Assembly: GCF_000953675.1 (NCBI RefSeq)
Contig: NZ_LN679998.1
Span: forward strand, 705,911-769,910
Reading direction: 5' to 3'
Source: Paraclostridium sordellii
Lineage (GTDB): Bacteria > Bacillota > Clostridia > Peptostreptococcales > Peptostreptococcaceae
DNA: 64,000 nt
In this document: positions 1 through 10,076 of the stretch, one piece after another
How positions within the stretch are numbered: the stretch's first letter is position 1
How the letters are laid out: each line of letters opens with the position of its first letter
Notes under the pieces: generated by a model
The model's database searches: none
What the model was told of the DNA's origin: nothing
Seen by the model: the letters and a program-made list of their open reading frames with translations, nothing else
Made by a program: the position numbers and the translations under genes

Positions 1-81
1 GCACCTAGAGCAGTTATGGGAATAAAAGATACAAACTTTGCCAATAAGATTTTAGAACTTATGGAAAATACAAAAATATAA
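1..81 (+). CDS. ylxQ: C-terminal end of L7Ae-like RNA-binding protein YlxQ (partial)
   Basis: The window opens inside an open frame that ends at TAA 79-81, giving the last 26 residues of a protein. The tail has the pattern of the ribosomal L7Ae/YlxQ family (AVMGIKD, then a short helix) and lies 14 nt before infB, which is where ylxQ sits in the nusA-ylxR-ylxQ-infB operon of Firmicutes. YlxQ is a kink-turn RNA-binding protein of unclear role. The call rests mainly on position and a short tail match. Confidence 0.7.
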   Translation, partial: APRAVMGIKDTNFANKILELMENTKI

Positions 82-95
82 TAGGGGGTGGTCTT

Positions 96-2039
96 GTGTC
101 AACAAGAGTATACCAATTAGCAGAAAAATTAGGAATTACTAGTGAAGAACTTATCACTAAACTAGGAGAATTAGACATAAACGTAAATGATAAAAATGAT
201 GAATTAAGCCAAGATGATGCACAAATGGCAATGGAATTATTAGAAGATGAAGTTGCAGCAGGAAGTGGACTTCCAACTGTATCAGTTGATGGAAAGCTAA
301 CAGTTCAAGAATTAGCAAACAGTTTAGAAAAACCTGCTACAGAAATAATAATGAAGCTTATGAAAATGGGAACTATGGCAACAATAAACCAAGAGTTAAA
401 TTTTGAAATAGCTTCATTAGTAGCTAAGGATTATGGATTCGAGCTTGTAGAAGGAGATGCATCAGAAAAAGAAGCTGCTGAAATAGATGCATTAATGGAT
501 ATAGAAGAAGATAAAGAAGAGGATTTAGTAAAAAGACCTCCTGTAGTTACAGTTATGGGACATGTTGACCACGGTAAAACATCTTTATTAGATGCAATAA
601 GATCAACAAGTGTAACTACAAACGAAGCTGGTGGAATAACTCAACATATAGGGGCATCTGAAGTTACTATAAATGGTGAAAAAATAGTGTTCTTAGATAC
701 ACCAGGGCATGAGGCTTTTACATCTATGAGAGCTAGAGGAGCACAAGTAACTGATATGGCTATATTAGTTGTTGCAGCAGATGATGGTATAATGCCACAA
801 ACTATAGAAGCTATAAACCATGCTAAAGCTGCAGAAGTTCCAATAATAGTTGCTATAAACAAAATAGATAAGCCAGCTGCTAATGTTGATAGAGTAAAAC
901 AAGAATTAGCAGATCAAGGATTATTAGTCGAAGACTGGGGTGGAGATGTAATATCTGTTCCTGTATCAGCTAGACAAAAAACTAATATAGATACATTATT
1001 AGAAATGATACTTTTAGTTGCAGAAGTAGAAGAATTAAAAGCTAACCCTAATAAGAGAGCTGTAGGTACTGTAATAGAAGCTGAACTTGATAAAGGAAGA
1101 GGTCCAGTTGCTACTGTACTTGTTCAAGGTGGAACTTTAAAAGTAGGAGATCCTATAGTTGCAGGAACAGCTTCTGGTAAGGTAAGAGCTATGATAAACG
1201 ATAAAGGTAGAAGAGTTAAGACTGCTGGACCATCTACTGCTGTTGAGATATTAGGTTTATCAGAAGTTCCACAAGGTGGAGACCAATTCGTAGCTGTAGC
1301 TACTGATAAAATAGCTAGAAGTGTAGCTGAAAAGAGACAACATATAGCTAGAGAAGAAATGTTAAAATCTAACCAAAGAGTAAGTCTTGATGAATTCTTC
1401 AGTCAAATGTCAGATGCTGATGTTAAAGAACTTAACTTAGTTGTTAAAGCTGACGTACAAGGTTCTGTTCAAGCAGTTAAACAATCTTTAGAAAAATTAT
1501 CTAATGAAGAAGTTATGGTTAAGGTTATACATGGTGGAGTTGGAGCTGTAACTGAATCAGACGTTATGCTAGCTAGAGCATCTAATGCTATAATAATAGG
1601 ATTTAACGTAAGACCAGTTGCAACTGCAGAAGTAATGGCTAAAAAAGAAGAAGTAGATGTAAGAACTTACACAATAATCTATAAAGCTATAGAAGATGTA
1701 CAAGCTGCTATGACAGGTATGTTAGACCCAGAATACATCGATGAAGATACAGGTAAAGCTGAAGTAAGAGAAACATTTAAAATATCTGGAGTAGGTACAG
1801 TAGCTGGATGTTATGTATTAAGTGGTAAGATATTTAGAAATGGTAAAGTAAGAGTTGTTAGAGATGGATTTATAATACATGAAGGTGAAATAGCTGCATT
1901 AAAGAGATTTAAAGATGACGCTAAAGAAGTTAATCATGGATATGAGTGTGGTATAACAATAACTAACTTTAACGACTTAAAAGAAGGCGATATAATAGAA
2001 GCCTATGTAACTAAAGAAGTTGAAAGAAAATTAAAATAG
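96..2039 (+). CDS. infB: Translation initiation factor IF-2
   Basis: This GTPase delivers fMet-tRNA to the 30S subunit and promotes subunit joining. The 647-aa product has an IF2_N region at the start, a second N-terminal module around residues 66-115, a short acidic linker, and the GTPase domain with G1 GHVDHGKT at 155-162, DTPGH and NKID. Domains II to IV follow to the C-terminus. The linker is short compared with Bacillus or E. coli IF-2, as is usual in clostridia. The start is GTG at 96 after AGGGGGTGG. It is the third-last part of the nusA-ylxR-ylxQ-infB-rbfA operon. Confidence 0.98.
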   Translation: MSTRVYQLAEKLGITSEELITKLGELDINVNDKNDELSQDDAQMAMELLEDEVAAGSGLPTVSVDGKLTVQELANSLEKPATEIIMKLMKMGTMATINQELNFEIASLVAKDYGFELVEGDASEKEAAEIDALMDIEEDKEEDLVKRPPVVTVMGHVDHGKTSLLDAIRSTSVTTNEAGGITQHIGASEVTINGEKIVFLDTPGHEAFTSMRARGAQVTDMAILVVAADDGIMPQTIEAINHAKAAEVPIIVAINKIDKPAANVDRVKQELADQGLLVEDWGGDVISVPVSARQKTNIDTLLEMILLVAEVEELKANPNKRAVGTVIEAELDKGRGPVATVLVQGGTLKVGDPIVAGTASGKVRAMINDKGRRVKTAGPSTAVEILGLSEVPQGGDQFVAVATDKIARSVAEKRQHIAREEMLKSNQRVSLDEFFSQMSDADVKELNLVVKADVQGSVQAVKQSLEKLSNEEVMVKVIHGGVGAVTESDVMLARASNAIIIGFNVRPVATAEVMAKKEEVDVRTYTIIYKAIEDVQAAMTGMLDPEYIDEDTGKAEVRETFKISGVGTVAGCYVLSGKIFRNGKVRVVRDGFIIHEGEIAALKRFKDDAKEVNHGYECGITITNFNDLKEGDIIEAYVTKEVERKLK

Positions 2040-2060
2040 TAAATAAAAGAGGTCGATATT

Positions 2061-2450
2061 ATGGCATCATACAATAGAACACAAAGAATAGGTGAAGAAA
2101 TAAGAAAAGTTGTAAGCACAATGCTTATAAGTGGAATAAAAGATTATAGAATAAATTCTATGGTAAGTGTTACGGATGTTGAAGTAACTAGTGACTTAAG
2201 TTATGCTTATGTTTATGTAAGTATATTAGGTGGAAATAAAGAATCAAGCATGGCTGGACTTAAAAGTGCTTGTGGATATATAAGAAAAGAAGTTGGAAAA
2301 AATGTTAAGCTTAGACATACTCCAGAAATAATTTTTAAATTAGATGATTCTATAGAAAAAGGTATGTATATGGAAAATCTAATCAAAAAAGTTAACCAAG
2401 AGAGTGAAAAGAACGATGAAAGTTCAGATGAAGAAACTCAAGGAGAATAG
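2061..2450 (+). CDS. rbfA: 30S ribosome-binding factor A
   Basis: RbfA is a small KH-fold factor needed for late 16S rRNA processing and 30S maturation, especially in the cold. The 129-aa product has the family pattern: an RTQRIGEEIRK start, a central VTSDLSYAYVYVSI strand and LRHTPEIIFKLDDSIEKG near residue 100. The tail is acidic. It lies 21 nt after infB and 3 nt before nrnA, so it is translated from the same message. Confidence 0.96.
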   Translation: MASYNRTQRIGEEIRKVVSTMLISGIKDYRINSMVSVTDVEVTSDLSYAYVYVSILGGNKESSMAGLKSACGYIRKEVGKNVKLRHTPEIIFKLDDSIEKGMYMENLIKKVNQESEKNDESSDEETQGE

Positions 2451-2453
2451 TTT

Positions 2454-3434
2454 ATGCTAAATAATATTAAAAATATTATAAAAGCTATAAGGGAAGGTAA
2501 CAATTTTATTGTTACCTCTCATTATAGTCCGGATGGGGATAATATAGGATCTACATTGTCAATGTATTATGCACTTAAAAAACTAGGAAAAAAAGTGTAT
2601 TATGTATTAGACGATAGTATACCGTTAAACTTAACATTTTTAGTGAAAGATGTAAAAATTTTAAAATCAGAAGAAATGGATGAGAATTTAAGTGATTACA
2701 CATTAATATCACTAGATTGTGGTGATTTTAACAGGATATGTGTAAGTGAAAACATAAAAAAGTCTGTAAAACAATTAATATGTATAGATCATCATGCAAG
2801 TAATAATAATTATGGAGATTTAAACTATATAAATCCAAATGAGTCTTCAACTTGTGAGTTGGTATATAATTTATTAAAAGAGTTCTCTAAAGAAATGGGA
2901 GAACAAATATTAGATGAAGATATATCTACATATCTATATACAGGACTTTTAACAGACACAGGTAATTTTTCTTATTCAAATACAAATCCAAGTAGCTATC
3001 TAATGGCCTATGATTTAGTAAATCTAGGCGCTAAAAAAGACCTTATAATTCAAAAGATATTCCAAAGCAACACTTACAATTATTATAAATTATTAGGAGA
3101 AGCTTTAGATACTCTTGAAATTGTAGATAAAAAGATAGCTAGTATGATGTTAACTATAGATATGTTAGAGAGAAATGAAATTTCTTTTAATGATGCAGAT
3201 GGAGTTACATCTTATACTAGAGATATAGATGGAGTAGAAGTAGGACTTTTATTTAAAGAAAAAGCTCCTGGAGAAGTTAAAGTTAGCTTTAGATCGAAAA
3301 ACTATGTAGATGTAAGTGCAGTAGCACAAGTCTTTGGAGGCGGAGGTCATGTTAGAGCTTCAGGGTGTACTATCAAGGACAGTATAGAAAATGTTAAAAA
3401 AATAGTGATTAACGAAGTTTTAAAACATATTTAA
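2454..3434 (+). CDS. nrnA: DHH/DHHA1 bifunctional oligoribonuclease / pAp phosphatase
   Basis: NrnA degrades 2-5-nt RNAs left by exonucleases and removes the 3' phosphate from pAp. The 326-aa product has an N-terminal DHH domain, with SHYSPDGDNIGS near residue 25 and DHHASNN near residue 105 providing metal ligands. The C-terminal DHHA1 domain carries the GGGGHVRASGC substrate-binding loop near residue 295. AAGGAGAA at the end of rbfA serves as its ribosome site. Its place between rbfA and truB matches other Firmicutes. Confidence 0.93.
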   Translation: MLNNIKNIIKAIREGNNFIVTSHYSPDGDNIGSTLSMYYALKKLGKKVYYVLDDSIPLNLTFLVKDVKILKSEEMDENLSDYTLISLDCGDFNRICVSENIKKSVKQLICIDHHASNNNYGDLNYINPNESSTCELVYNLLKEFSKEMGEQILDEDISTYLYTGLLTDTGNFSYSNTNPSSYLMAYDLVNLGAKKDLIIQKIFQSNTYNYYKLLGEALDTLEIVDKKIASMMLTIDMLERNEISFNDADGVTSYTRDIDGVEVGLLFKEKAPGEVKVSFRSKNYVDVSAVAQVFGGGGHVRASGCTIKDSIENVKKIVINEVLKHI

Positions 3435-3445
3435 GGATGATTGAC

Positions 3446-4351
3446 ATGAATAAAATAGTAAATATACTAAAACCTACAGGTATGACATCTCATGATGTTG
3501 TAGGAAAGGTTAGAAAAATTTTAAATATAAAAAAAGTTGGTCACACAGGTACCCTTGATCCAGATGCATCAGGGGTACTACCTATATGTATAGGAAAAGC
3601 GACTAAAGTAAGTGAGCTTATACTTAATAAAGATAAGTCATATATTTGTGAACTAACTTTAGGTATAAATACAGATACCTATGATTCATCAGGAGAAATA
3701 ATAGAAGAATTTGATATTAAAGATTTTAGCATTGAAGATATTGAAAAAGCTTTTGAAACACAAAGAGGTGAAATTAAGCAGTTACCTCCTATGTATTCAG
3801 CTCTTAAGGTAAATGGTAAAAGAATGTGTGATTTAGTAAGAGCAGGAAGAGCAGATGAAATAACTCTTAAGTATAGAGATGTTAACATAAAAGAATTAAA
3901 CATATTATCTTTTAAAGATAATAAAGTAATGTTTTATGTAAAGTGTTCAAAAGGTACCTATGTAAGAAGTATATGTTATGACATTGGAAAAGAATTAGGA
4001 TGTGGAGGGCATATGTCTTTCTTATTAAGAACATCATCTGGAAAGTTTAATCTAGACAATTCTATAACATTAGAGGAGTTAGAGACTTTATATAATGAAA
4101 ATGAGTTAGATAAACATTTGTATGATATAGATTATGTATTATCTAATTTTAATAGTATACATATAAATCCACTAGCTGTTAAGCCTTATGTAAATGGTGC
4201 TATAGTTTATAAAAAAGGATTTATAAAAGGTGACTTCAATGAAAATGATGAATTTGTAAGAGTATATAGTGAAGATAAATTTTTAGGTGTAGGTAAATTT
4301 TTAAAAGTTGATGGTACAATATGCTTAAAAAATGATAAACTATTTATATAG
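3446..4351 (+). CDS. truB: tRNA pseudouridine(55) synthase
   Basis: TruB makes pseudouridine 55 in the T-loop of tRNAs. The product is 301 aa from the chosen start and has the family opening NILKPTGMTSHDVV. Its catalytic motif is GHTGTLDPDASGVLP (Asp of TLDP), followed by KGTYVRSI and a C-terminal PUA-like region. An ATG at 3437 is also in frame, but it touches the AAGG at 3433-3436. The ATG at 3446 is 9 nt from that Shine-Dalgarno and fits the usual N-terminus, so I use it. Confidence 0.95.
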   Translation: MNKIVNILKPTGMTSHDVVGKVRKILNIKKVGHTGTLDPDASGVLPICIGKATKVSELILNKDKSYICELTLGINTDTYDSSGEIIEEFDIKDFSIEDIEKAFETQRGEIKQLPPMYSALKVNGKRMCDLVRAGRADEITLKYRDVNIKELNILSFKDNKVMFYVKCSKGTYVRSICYDIGKELGCGGHMSFLLRTSSGKFNLDNSITLEELETLYNENELDKHLYDIDYVLSNFNSIHINPLAVKPYVNGAIVYKKGFIKGDFNENDEFVRVYSEDKFLGVGKFLKVDGTICLKNDKLFI

Positions 4352-4375
4352 AATATAGGTAGTGGGGAATTTATT

Positions 4376-5305
4376 ATGACTATTATAAAATCATTAAACG
4401 AAGTAACAAATATTAGCGAAAGTGTTGTAACTATTGGGAATTTTGATGGTATTCATAAAGGGCATATAAAGCTTATAAAAGAAGCCGTGAAAGAAGCTAG
4501 AAAAAGAGGATGCAAAAGTATTGTATTTACATTTGAAAATCATCCTTTGAGTTATTTTAAGGTTAATGCTATAAAAAATATAATAACAAATGATGAAAAG
4601 ATAAAGATACTTAAATCATTGGGCGTGGACGTTGTATTAATGGTTCCTTTTAATGAATATATGACTAGAGTGTCTGCTTTAAGTTTTATTGAAGAAATTT
4701 TAGTAAATAAACTTAATTGTAAAAAAGTTATAGTAGGTCATGATTTTACTTTTGCTAGAAATAGAGAAGGAAATTCAAAAACTTTAGAGGAAATAGGTAA
4801 AAAGTATAAATTTGAAGTAGAAATAATTGAACCTATAAAAATTGATGGAATAAGAATTAGTAGTAGCTATATAAGAAAACTTATTGATGAAGGTAAAGTT
4901 TCAAAAGTAAAGAAGTTTTTAGGAAGAAACTTTACACTAAGAGGTGAAGTTATACATGCTAGAAAAATAGGTAGGACTATAGGGTTTCCTACAGCAAACT
5001 TAAAGGCAGAAAATAATTTAATAATTCCTAAATGTGGAATATATGCTGTTAAAGTTCACTTATCAACTAAGACTTACTATGGGGCTACTAATATAGGGTT
5101 TAATCCTACAGTAAATGGACAAGCCTTATCTATAGAAACTAATATTTTGAATTTTAATCAAGACATATATGGAGATATAATTGAAATTGAGTTTTTAGAA
5201 AGAATAAGAGATGAAAAAAAGTTTAATTCTCTAGAAGAGTTAAAAGGACAACTAAAAAAAGATGTAAATTTTGTATATGAAAAGTATGTTTACAAACATA
5301 ACTGA
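4376..5305 (+). CDS. ribF: Bifunctional riboflavin kinase / FAD synthetase
   Basis: RibF phosphorylates riboflavin to FMN and adenylylates it to FAD. The 309-aa product has an N-terminal nucleotidyltransferase domain with TIGNFDGIHKGH near residue 21 (HxGH class) and the SSSYIRKLI motif. The C-terminal flavokinase domain shows GRTIGFPTANL near residue 205 and NIGFNPTV. The gene follows truB by 24 nt. The promoter of rpsO overlaps its last codons. No FMN riboswitch is seen. Confidence 0.96.
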   Translation: MTIIKSLNEVTNISESVVTIGNFDGIHKGHIKLIKEAVKEARKRGCKSIVFTFENHPLSYFKVNAIKNIITNDEKIKILKSLGVDVVLMVPFNEYMTRVSALSFIEEILVNKLNCKKVIVGHDFTFARNREGNSKTLEEIGKKYKFEVEIIEPIKIDGIRISSSYIRKLIDEGKVSKVKKFLGRNFTLRGEVIHARKIGRTIGFPTANLKAENNLIIPKCGIYAVKVHLSTKTYYGATNIGFNPTVNGQALSIETNILNFNQDIYGDIIEIEFLERIRDEKKFNSLEELKGQLKKDVNFVYEKYVYKHN

Positions 5306-5318
5306 TTTATGGTAAAAT
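5289..5318 (+). promoter_or_regulatory. Sigma-A promoter for rpsO
   Basis: TTTACA (5289-5294) and TAAAAT (5313-5318) are 18 bp apart, and a TG at 5310-5311 gives an extended -10. The -35 lies inside the end of ribF. Transcription would begin near 5325, leaving a leader of about 80 nt that contains the pseudoknot described at 5340-5377. Confidence 0.7.
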
Positions 5319-5339
5319 AAAATTCGTGAACCGTTACTC

Positions 5340-5377
5340 GGCATTTGAAGACTCCAATCAATGCTTAGTAATTGGGG
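5340..5377 (+). promoter_or_regulatory. Predicted H-type pseudoknot in the rpsO leader (probable S15 autoregulatory site)
   Basis: Stem 1 pairs GGCATT (5340-5345) with AATGCT (5360-5365). The loop of stem 1 contains CTCCAAT (5352-5358), which pairs with ATTGGGG (5371-5377) downstream, so the two stems interlock as an H-type pseudoknot. It ends about 15 nt before the rpsO Shine-Dalgarno GGAGG (5393-5397). Ribosomal protein S15 is known to control its own mRNA in several phyla through structurally different leaders. S15 binding here is inference. Confidence 0.6.
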
Positions 5378-5405
5378 ATTTAATAATAAAACGGAGGTAT
5401 TCACA

Positions 5406-5660
5406 ATGAATAAAACTGCAATAATAAAAGAATTCGGAAGATTTGAAGGAGATACTGGTTCTCCAGAAGTACAAATAGCTTTATTAACATCTAGAATAAA
5501 TGAATTAAATGATCACTTAAAGATGCATAAAAAAGATCACCATTCAAGAAGAGGTCTTTTAAAGATGGTTGGTAAGAGAAGAAACTTATTAGCTTACTTA
5601 AAAGAAAAGGACTTAGAAGGATACAGAGCTTTAATAGCTAAGTTAGGATTAAGAAAATAA
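5406..5660 (+). CDS. rpsO: 30S ribosomal protein S15
   Basis: S15 binds the central domain of 16S rRNA early in 30S assembly and contributes to a bridge with the 50S subunit. The product is 84 aa from ATG 5406, with the family core [34 protein letters not shown] and [10 protein letters not shown] longer frame opens at 5361, but that ATG lies inside the leader pseudoknot and has no ribosome site. GGAGG at 5393 supports 5406. Followed by an intrinsic terminator. Confidence 0.98.
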   Translation: MNKTAIIKEFGRFEGDTGSPEVQIALLTSRINELNDHLKMHKKDHHSRRGLLKMVGKRRNLLAYLKEKDLEGYRALIAKLGLRK

Positions 5661-5677
5661 TTTAATTATTTTTCGAA

Positions 5678-5708
5678 TAAAGAAGAAGGTTTATGCCTTC
5701 TTTTTTTA
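5678..5708 (+). terminator. Intrinsic terminator after rpsO
   Basis: AGAAGG (5683-5688) and CCTTCT (5696-5701) form the core of an A/T-extended hairpin, followed by a run of seven T. Confidence 0.85.
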
Positions 5709-5838
5709 TTTTAGATACCTTAAAATAGTATTACTTTTAAAAAAAAGTAAATAATTACAAATAAACAAATATTATATAAAATATATAAAGGAATAAATCA
5801 AATTATATAGAAACTTTTCTTTTAGGAGGGGATTTGCT

Positions 5839-6672
5839 ATGAAAATAAAATTAATATGCGATAGTTTATGTGATATTCCTATGGAGTTAGCTGAAAAATA
5901 TGACATAGAAATAATGCCATTAACTATAATAATCGACGGTAAAGAATATAAAGATGGTATAGACATGACAAATGAAGAGTTTTATGAAACTATGAAAAAG
6001 ATTAGTACTATGCCTAAAACATCTCAAGCTACATATATGCAATTTAAAGAGGTATTTGATAAATATAAAGACGATTATTCAATAATTTGTATAACTGGAT
6101 CATCAAGATCTTCTGGTACATATCAAAGTGCTGTTATAGCTAAGAATGATACAGATGGAGATATACATATATTTGATACTTTAAATTTATCTTTAGGAAG
6201 TGGTCAGTTTGTTATAAAAGCATGTCAACTTATTGATCAAAATCTAGATGCAAAAGCTATAGTAAATGAATTAGAAGCTTTAAGAGAAAGTGTAAATTTA
6301 TTTTTCGTTCCAGGTAGTTTAGAATATTTAAAAAGAAGCGGAAGGGTATCTGTAACTTCTGCAACTATTGGTAATATGTTAAGCTTAAAGCCTATATTCT
6401 CTATGAAAGATGGGAATATATCATTAGTTACAAAAGTAAGAGGTAAAAAGCATGTAATACATACCTTAATAGATTTAATAAAAGAGCAATATGATAGTTT
6501 TGAAGATAAAAATATAACTATTGGTTGTGGCGAAAACGTAAAAGACTTTGAAATACTTAAAAAAGAAGTAGAAGAAACGTTTAATGTAAAGAACTTATAT
6601 CTAACAAGAGGTGGAGCTTGTATATGTTCTCATACAGGTCCAGACATACTAGCTATTAGTTGTTCAAATTAA
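5839..6672 (+). CDS. DegV family fatty-acid-binding protein
   Basis: DegV/FakB proteins bind a fatty acid and, with the kinase FakA, present it for phosphorylation. The 277-aa product has the typical layout: an ICDSLCDIP start, MPKTSQATYMQF near residue 57, the CITGSSRSSGTYQSA loop near residue 90, and EYLKRSGRVS near residue 160. AGGAGGGG precedes the ATG. It has no paired fakA nearby, and several DegV paralogues usually exist per clostridial genome. The specific ligand cannot be read from sequence. It interrupts the usual rpsO-pnp pair. Confidence 0.9.
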   Translation: MKIKLICDSLCDIPMELAEKYDIEIMPLTIIIDGKEYKDGIDMTNEEFYETMKKISTMPKTSQATYMQFKEVFDKYKDDYSIICITGSSRSSGTYQSAVIAKNDTDGDIHIFDTLNLSLGSGQFVIKACQLIDQNLDAKAIVNELEALRESVNLFFVPGSLEYLKRSGRVSVTSATIGNMLSLKPIFSMKDGNISLVTKVRGKKHVIHTLIDLIKEQYDSFEDKNITIGCGENVKDFEILKKEVEETFNVKNLYLTRGGACICSHTGPDILAISCSN

Positions 6673-6783
6673 ATGTATTAAATTTTACATATTAAGTGAA
6701 TAATAAGTTAAAATAGATTATTTGCTAATTTACGTTTTGTATCTCTAAAACATATCAATACAAGTGTGTAATTTACTTTTATG

Positions 6784-6812
6784 TTGTTAAATTATAGTAT
6801 TTTTGATAAGAT
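6784..6812 (+). promoter_or_regulatory. Probable promoter for pnp
   Basis: TTGTTA (6784-6789) and TAAGAT (6807-6812) are separated by 17 bp, about 50 nt upstream of the pnp start. Confidence 0.5.
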
Positions 6813-6863
6813 AGTACATAGGATACTAAACGCGGTTTTAATAAAGAGGAGGTACAAGCATTA

Positions 6864-9014
6864 ATGTTTGAACATAAAGTTTTTAAAATGGATTTTGCAG
6901 GAAGAGAGCTTTCTGTTGAAATAGGGAAAATTGCCGAACTAGCTAGTGGAAGTGCTATACTTCAGTATGGTGAAACTATGGTTATGGTAAACGTATCAAA
7001 GTCAGCTCAACCAAGAGACGGAATAGATTTCTTCCCTTTAAGTGTTGACTATGAAGAAAAGTTATATTCAGTAGGGAAAATACCTGGAGGATTCTTAAAA
7101 AGAGAAGGAAAACCTTCAGAAAAAGCAATACTTACATCTAGACTTATAGATAGACCTATAAGACCGTTATTTCCTAAGGGATTTAGAAATGATGTACAAG
7201 TAGTTGCAACTGTTTTATCGGTAGATCAAGATTGTACTCCTGATATAGTAGCTATGATAGGGTCATCAATAGCTTTATCAATATCTGATATACCATTTAA
7301 TGGACCAACTGGTTCTGTATCAGTAGGATTAGTAGATGGGGCATTTGTTATAAATCCAACAGCAGAACAAAGAGAAAAAAGTTCACTTCACCTTGTAGTT
7401 TCAGGTACGAAAGATGCTATAATGATGGTTGAAGCAGGGGCTGAAGAGATTCCAGATGAATTAATGCTAGAAGCTATATTATTTGCACATGAAGAGATTA
7501 AAAAAGTTGTTGAATTTGTAGAAATGATAGTTGCAGAAGTAGGTAAAGAAAAAATAGAAGTTACTCTTTATAAAATAGATGAAGATGTAGAAAAAGCTGT
7601 TCGTGAGTTTGCTACAGATAAAATGAAAGAAGCAGTAAAAACTGTAGAGAAGCTTGAGAGAATGGAAAAAATGGATGCAGTAAAGGAAGAAACTTTTACT
7701 CATTTTGAAGAAATAGCAGAAGAGTTCGGACAAGATATAGAAGAAACATTACATGCAATTATAAAAGAAGAAGTAAGAAAACTTATAGTACATGAAAATA
7801 TAAGACCTGATAATAGAAAGCCAGATGAAATAAGACCTATATGGTGCGATAATGGATTTATACCAAGAGCTCATGGTTCTGGATTATTTACAAGAGGTCA
7901 AACACAAGTTATGTCTATAGCAACACTTGGAGCATTAGGTGATGTTCAAATACTTGATGGACTTGATGAAGAAGAAAGTAAGAGATATATGCATCATTAC
8001 AACTTCCCAGCATACAGTGTTGGAGAAGCTAGACCATCAAGAGGACCAGGTAGAAGAGAAATAGGTCATGGTGCGCTTGCAGAAAGAGCATTACTTCCTG
8101 TTATACCTTCTAAAGAAGATTTTCCATATGCAATAAGAGTAGTTTCAGAAGTTTTAAGTTCTAATGGATCTACTTCTCAAGGAAGTGTATGTGGATCTAC
8201 ATTATCACTTTTAGATGCTGGTGTTCCTCTTAAAGATATGGTTGCAGGTATAGCTATGGGACTTATAAAGCATGATGATAAAGTTGCTGTACTTTCAGAT
8301 ATCCAAGGGATGGAAGACCATTTAGGGGATATGGACTTTAAAGTAGCAGGAACTGAAAATGGTATAACTGCTATACAAATGGATATAAAAATAGCTGGAA
8401 TAGATGAAGAAGTTTTAAGAACTGCCTTAAAACAAGCTAAGGTTGGTAGAATACACATATTAAATGAAATGAGAAAGACTATATCTGAGCCTAAGCCAGA
8501 GCTTTCTAAGTATGCACCTAAGATTGTTACTATGAACATAAATCCAGATAAAATAAGAGATGTAATAGGACCTGGTGGAAAAATAATCACTAAGATTATA
8601 GATGAAACTGGTGTTAAAATAGATATTGAACAAACAGGAGAAGTATTCATAAGCGGAATAGATGCTGAAATGATAGCAAAAGCTCAAGAACTTATAAATA
8701 ATATAGTTGCAGAAGCTGAAGTAGGAGAAACTTACACAGGTAAAGTAACTAGAATAATGAACTTTGGTGCTTTTGTTGAAATCCTTCCAGGAAAAGAAGG
8801 ATTACTTCATATATCTCATATAGCTCATGAAAGAGTTAATAAAGTTGAAGACGTTCTTAATGTAGGAGATGAAGTAACAGTAAAAGTTACTGAAATAGAT
8901 GAAAAAGGAAGAGTAAACTTATCTAGAAAAGCACTTTTACCAAAACCTGAGAAAAAAGAAGTTAAAGAAGTAAAAGAAACTAAAGAAGAGCAATCAAATA
9001 AAGAAGAAAAGTAA
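6864..9014 (+). CDS. pnp: Polyribonucleotide nucleotidyltransferase (PNPase)
   Basis: PNPase degrades RNA 3' to 5' by phosphorolysis and can add tails, acting in mRNA turnover with RNase Y. The 716-aa product has two RNase PH-like domains with a helical linker, a KH domain with [12 protein letters not shown] near residue 565, and an S1 domain from about residue 621 ([17 protein letters not shown]). The tail is Lys/Glu-rich. AGAGGAGG precedes the ATG. Long reverse-strand open frames over this gene are shadows. rny, another degradosome gene, lies 12 kb downstream. Confidence 0.98.
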   Translation: MFEHKVFKMDFAGRELSVEIGKIAELASGSAILQYGETMVMVNVSKSAQPRDGIDFFPLSVDYEEKLYSVGKIPGGFLKREGKPSEKAILTSRLIDRPIRPLFPKGFRNDVQVVATVLSVDQDCTPDIVAMIGSSIALSISDIPFNGPTGSVSVGLVDGAFVINPTAEQREKSSLHLVVSGTKDAIMMVEAGAEEIPDELMLEAILFAHEEIKKVVEFVEMIVAEVGKEKIEVTLYKIDEDVEKAVREFATDKMKEAVKTVEKLERMEKMDAVKEETFTHFEEIAEEFGQDIEETLHAIIKEEVRKLIVHENIRPDNRKPDEIRPIWCDNGFIPRAHGSGLFTRGQTQVMSIATLGALGDVQILDGLDEEESKRYMHHYNFPAYSVGEARPSRGPGRREIGHGALAERALLPVIPSKEDFPYAIRVVSEVLSSNGSTSQGSVCGSTLSLLDAGVPLKDMVAGIAMGLIKHDDKVAVLSDIQGMEDHLGDMDFKVAGTENGITAIQMDIKIAGIDEEVLRTALKQAKVGRIHILNEMRKTISEPKPELSKYAPKIVTMNINPDKIRDVIGPGGKIITKIIDETGVKIDIEQTGEVFISGIDAEMIAKAQELINNIVAEAEVGETYTGKVTRIMNFGAFVEILPGKEGLLHISHIAHERVNKVEDVLNVGDEVTVKVTEIDEKGRVNLSRKALLPKPEKKEVKEVKETKEEQSNKEEK

Positions 9015-9022
9015 TAACTTAT

Positions 9023-9060
9023 AAAAACACCTATTAACATTATGTTAATAGGTGTTTTTA
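9023..9060 (+). terminator. Intrinsic terminator after pnp
   Basis: AACACCTATTAAC and its near-perfect complement form a long hairpin, ending in TTTTT. Confidence 0.85.
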
Positions 9061-9204
9061 TATAAAAGCATTTTTTACAATAGTAAAGTCATTTTAAGTT
9101 ATATATACACTGTAAAATACAATATATAATATAGATGCATAAAAAGTTAGACTACCTAATACAATTTAAGGAGAATAAATTGTACATATTAGGAGGAAAC
9201 TTTT

Positions 9205-9960
9205 ATGATAATGATGGTACTCAATAAAAAAAAGCTTAAAAAAATATTTATAGGAATTTTAGTTATAATATTAGCAATTTTAGGATTTTTGTTTGTTAAT
9301 AGAAATAATGATAAGCCAACATTAAATATGTTTTATAAAGCTAGTGAACCATATTACAATGGTAATAAAACCAATAGTGGGCGCGTTGCAATTAGTTGCA
9401 ACGTAGACCTAGGGTGGGAAAGTGAATACATAGAAAAAATACTTAAAGTATTAGATGAAAAAAAAGCAAAGATAACTTTTGCTGTAACAGGAAGATGGGC
9501 TGAAGAAAATCCAGAATTTCTACTTGAAATTCAAAAAAAAGGACATGAGATAGCTAATCATGGCTACAAACATTTAGACTATGGAACTTTAGATTATGAC
9601 AAAAATTATGAACAAATAAAAACATCAAAAAAGATTATAGATGAAATAATAAAAACGGAAACAAAGTTTTTCCAAGCTCCAGGAGGCTCTTTTAATAAGG
9701 ACACAGTAAAAGCAGCTATTGATTTAGGATATATACCATATAAGTGGGATATAGACACAATAGATTGGAAAAATAGACAAGAACCTGAAGTTATCATAGA
9801 AAGAGTAAAATCTAAAGATATGAAAGACTCAAGTATAATACTAATGCATCCTACACATGCAAGCGCTGAAGGTATTGATGATATTATAGAAATTATAGAA
9901 AGTAAAGGATTAAAACCAGGTAAACTTAGTGATGTATTTGACGTTAAAAAGACTATATAG
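9205..9960 (+). CDS. ylxY: YlxY-type sporulation polysaccharide deacetylase
   Basis: The 251-aa product has an N-terminal signal anchor (about residues 10-31) and a NodB-homology deacetylase domain. The usual first motif (TFDDG) is replaced by SCNVDLGWE, the variant form found in the spore-associated YlxY/PdaB-like groups. The second motif is intact as NHGYKH (HxxxH type), and APGGSF and ILMHPT match motifs 3 and 5. In B. subtilis ylxY also lies between pnpA and the M16 protease gene. Activity on peptidoglycan or cortex is inferred from family, and the altered first motif leaves catalysis uncertain. AGGAGG (9191-9196) fixes the start. Confidence 0.85.
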   Translation: MIMMVLNKKKLKKIFIGILVIILAILGFLFVNRNNDKPTLNMFYKASEPYYNGNKTNSGRVAISCNVDLGWESEYIEKILKVLDEKKAKITFAVTGRWAEENPEFLLEIQKKGHEIANHGYKHLDYGTLDYDKNYEQIKTSKKIIDEIIKTETKFFQAPGGSFNKDTVKAAIDLGYIPYKWDIDTIDWKNRQEPEVIIERVKSKDMKDSSIILMHPTHASAEGIDDIIEIIESKGLKPGKLSDVFDVKKTI

Positions 9961-10076
9961 TATTTTAATGTTGAATAATTTATTTCACTAAATTATAATT
10001 TAAAGGACATTGCTTAAGATATAAAGTAAAAATTATCATAAATATTATAAAGCACAACTGAAATTGGAGGATGAGT

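Noticed and set aside
8177-8650. 157-aa reverse-strand open frame inside pnp
   Set aside because: It lies fully antisense to a conserved gene, and has no ribosome site or recognisable domain; it is a shadow of pnp codon bias.
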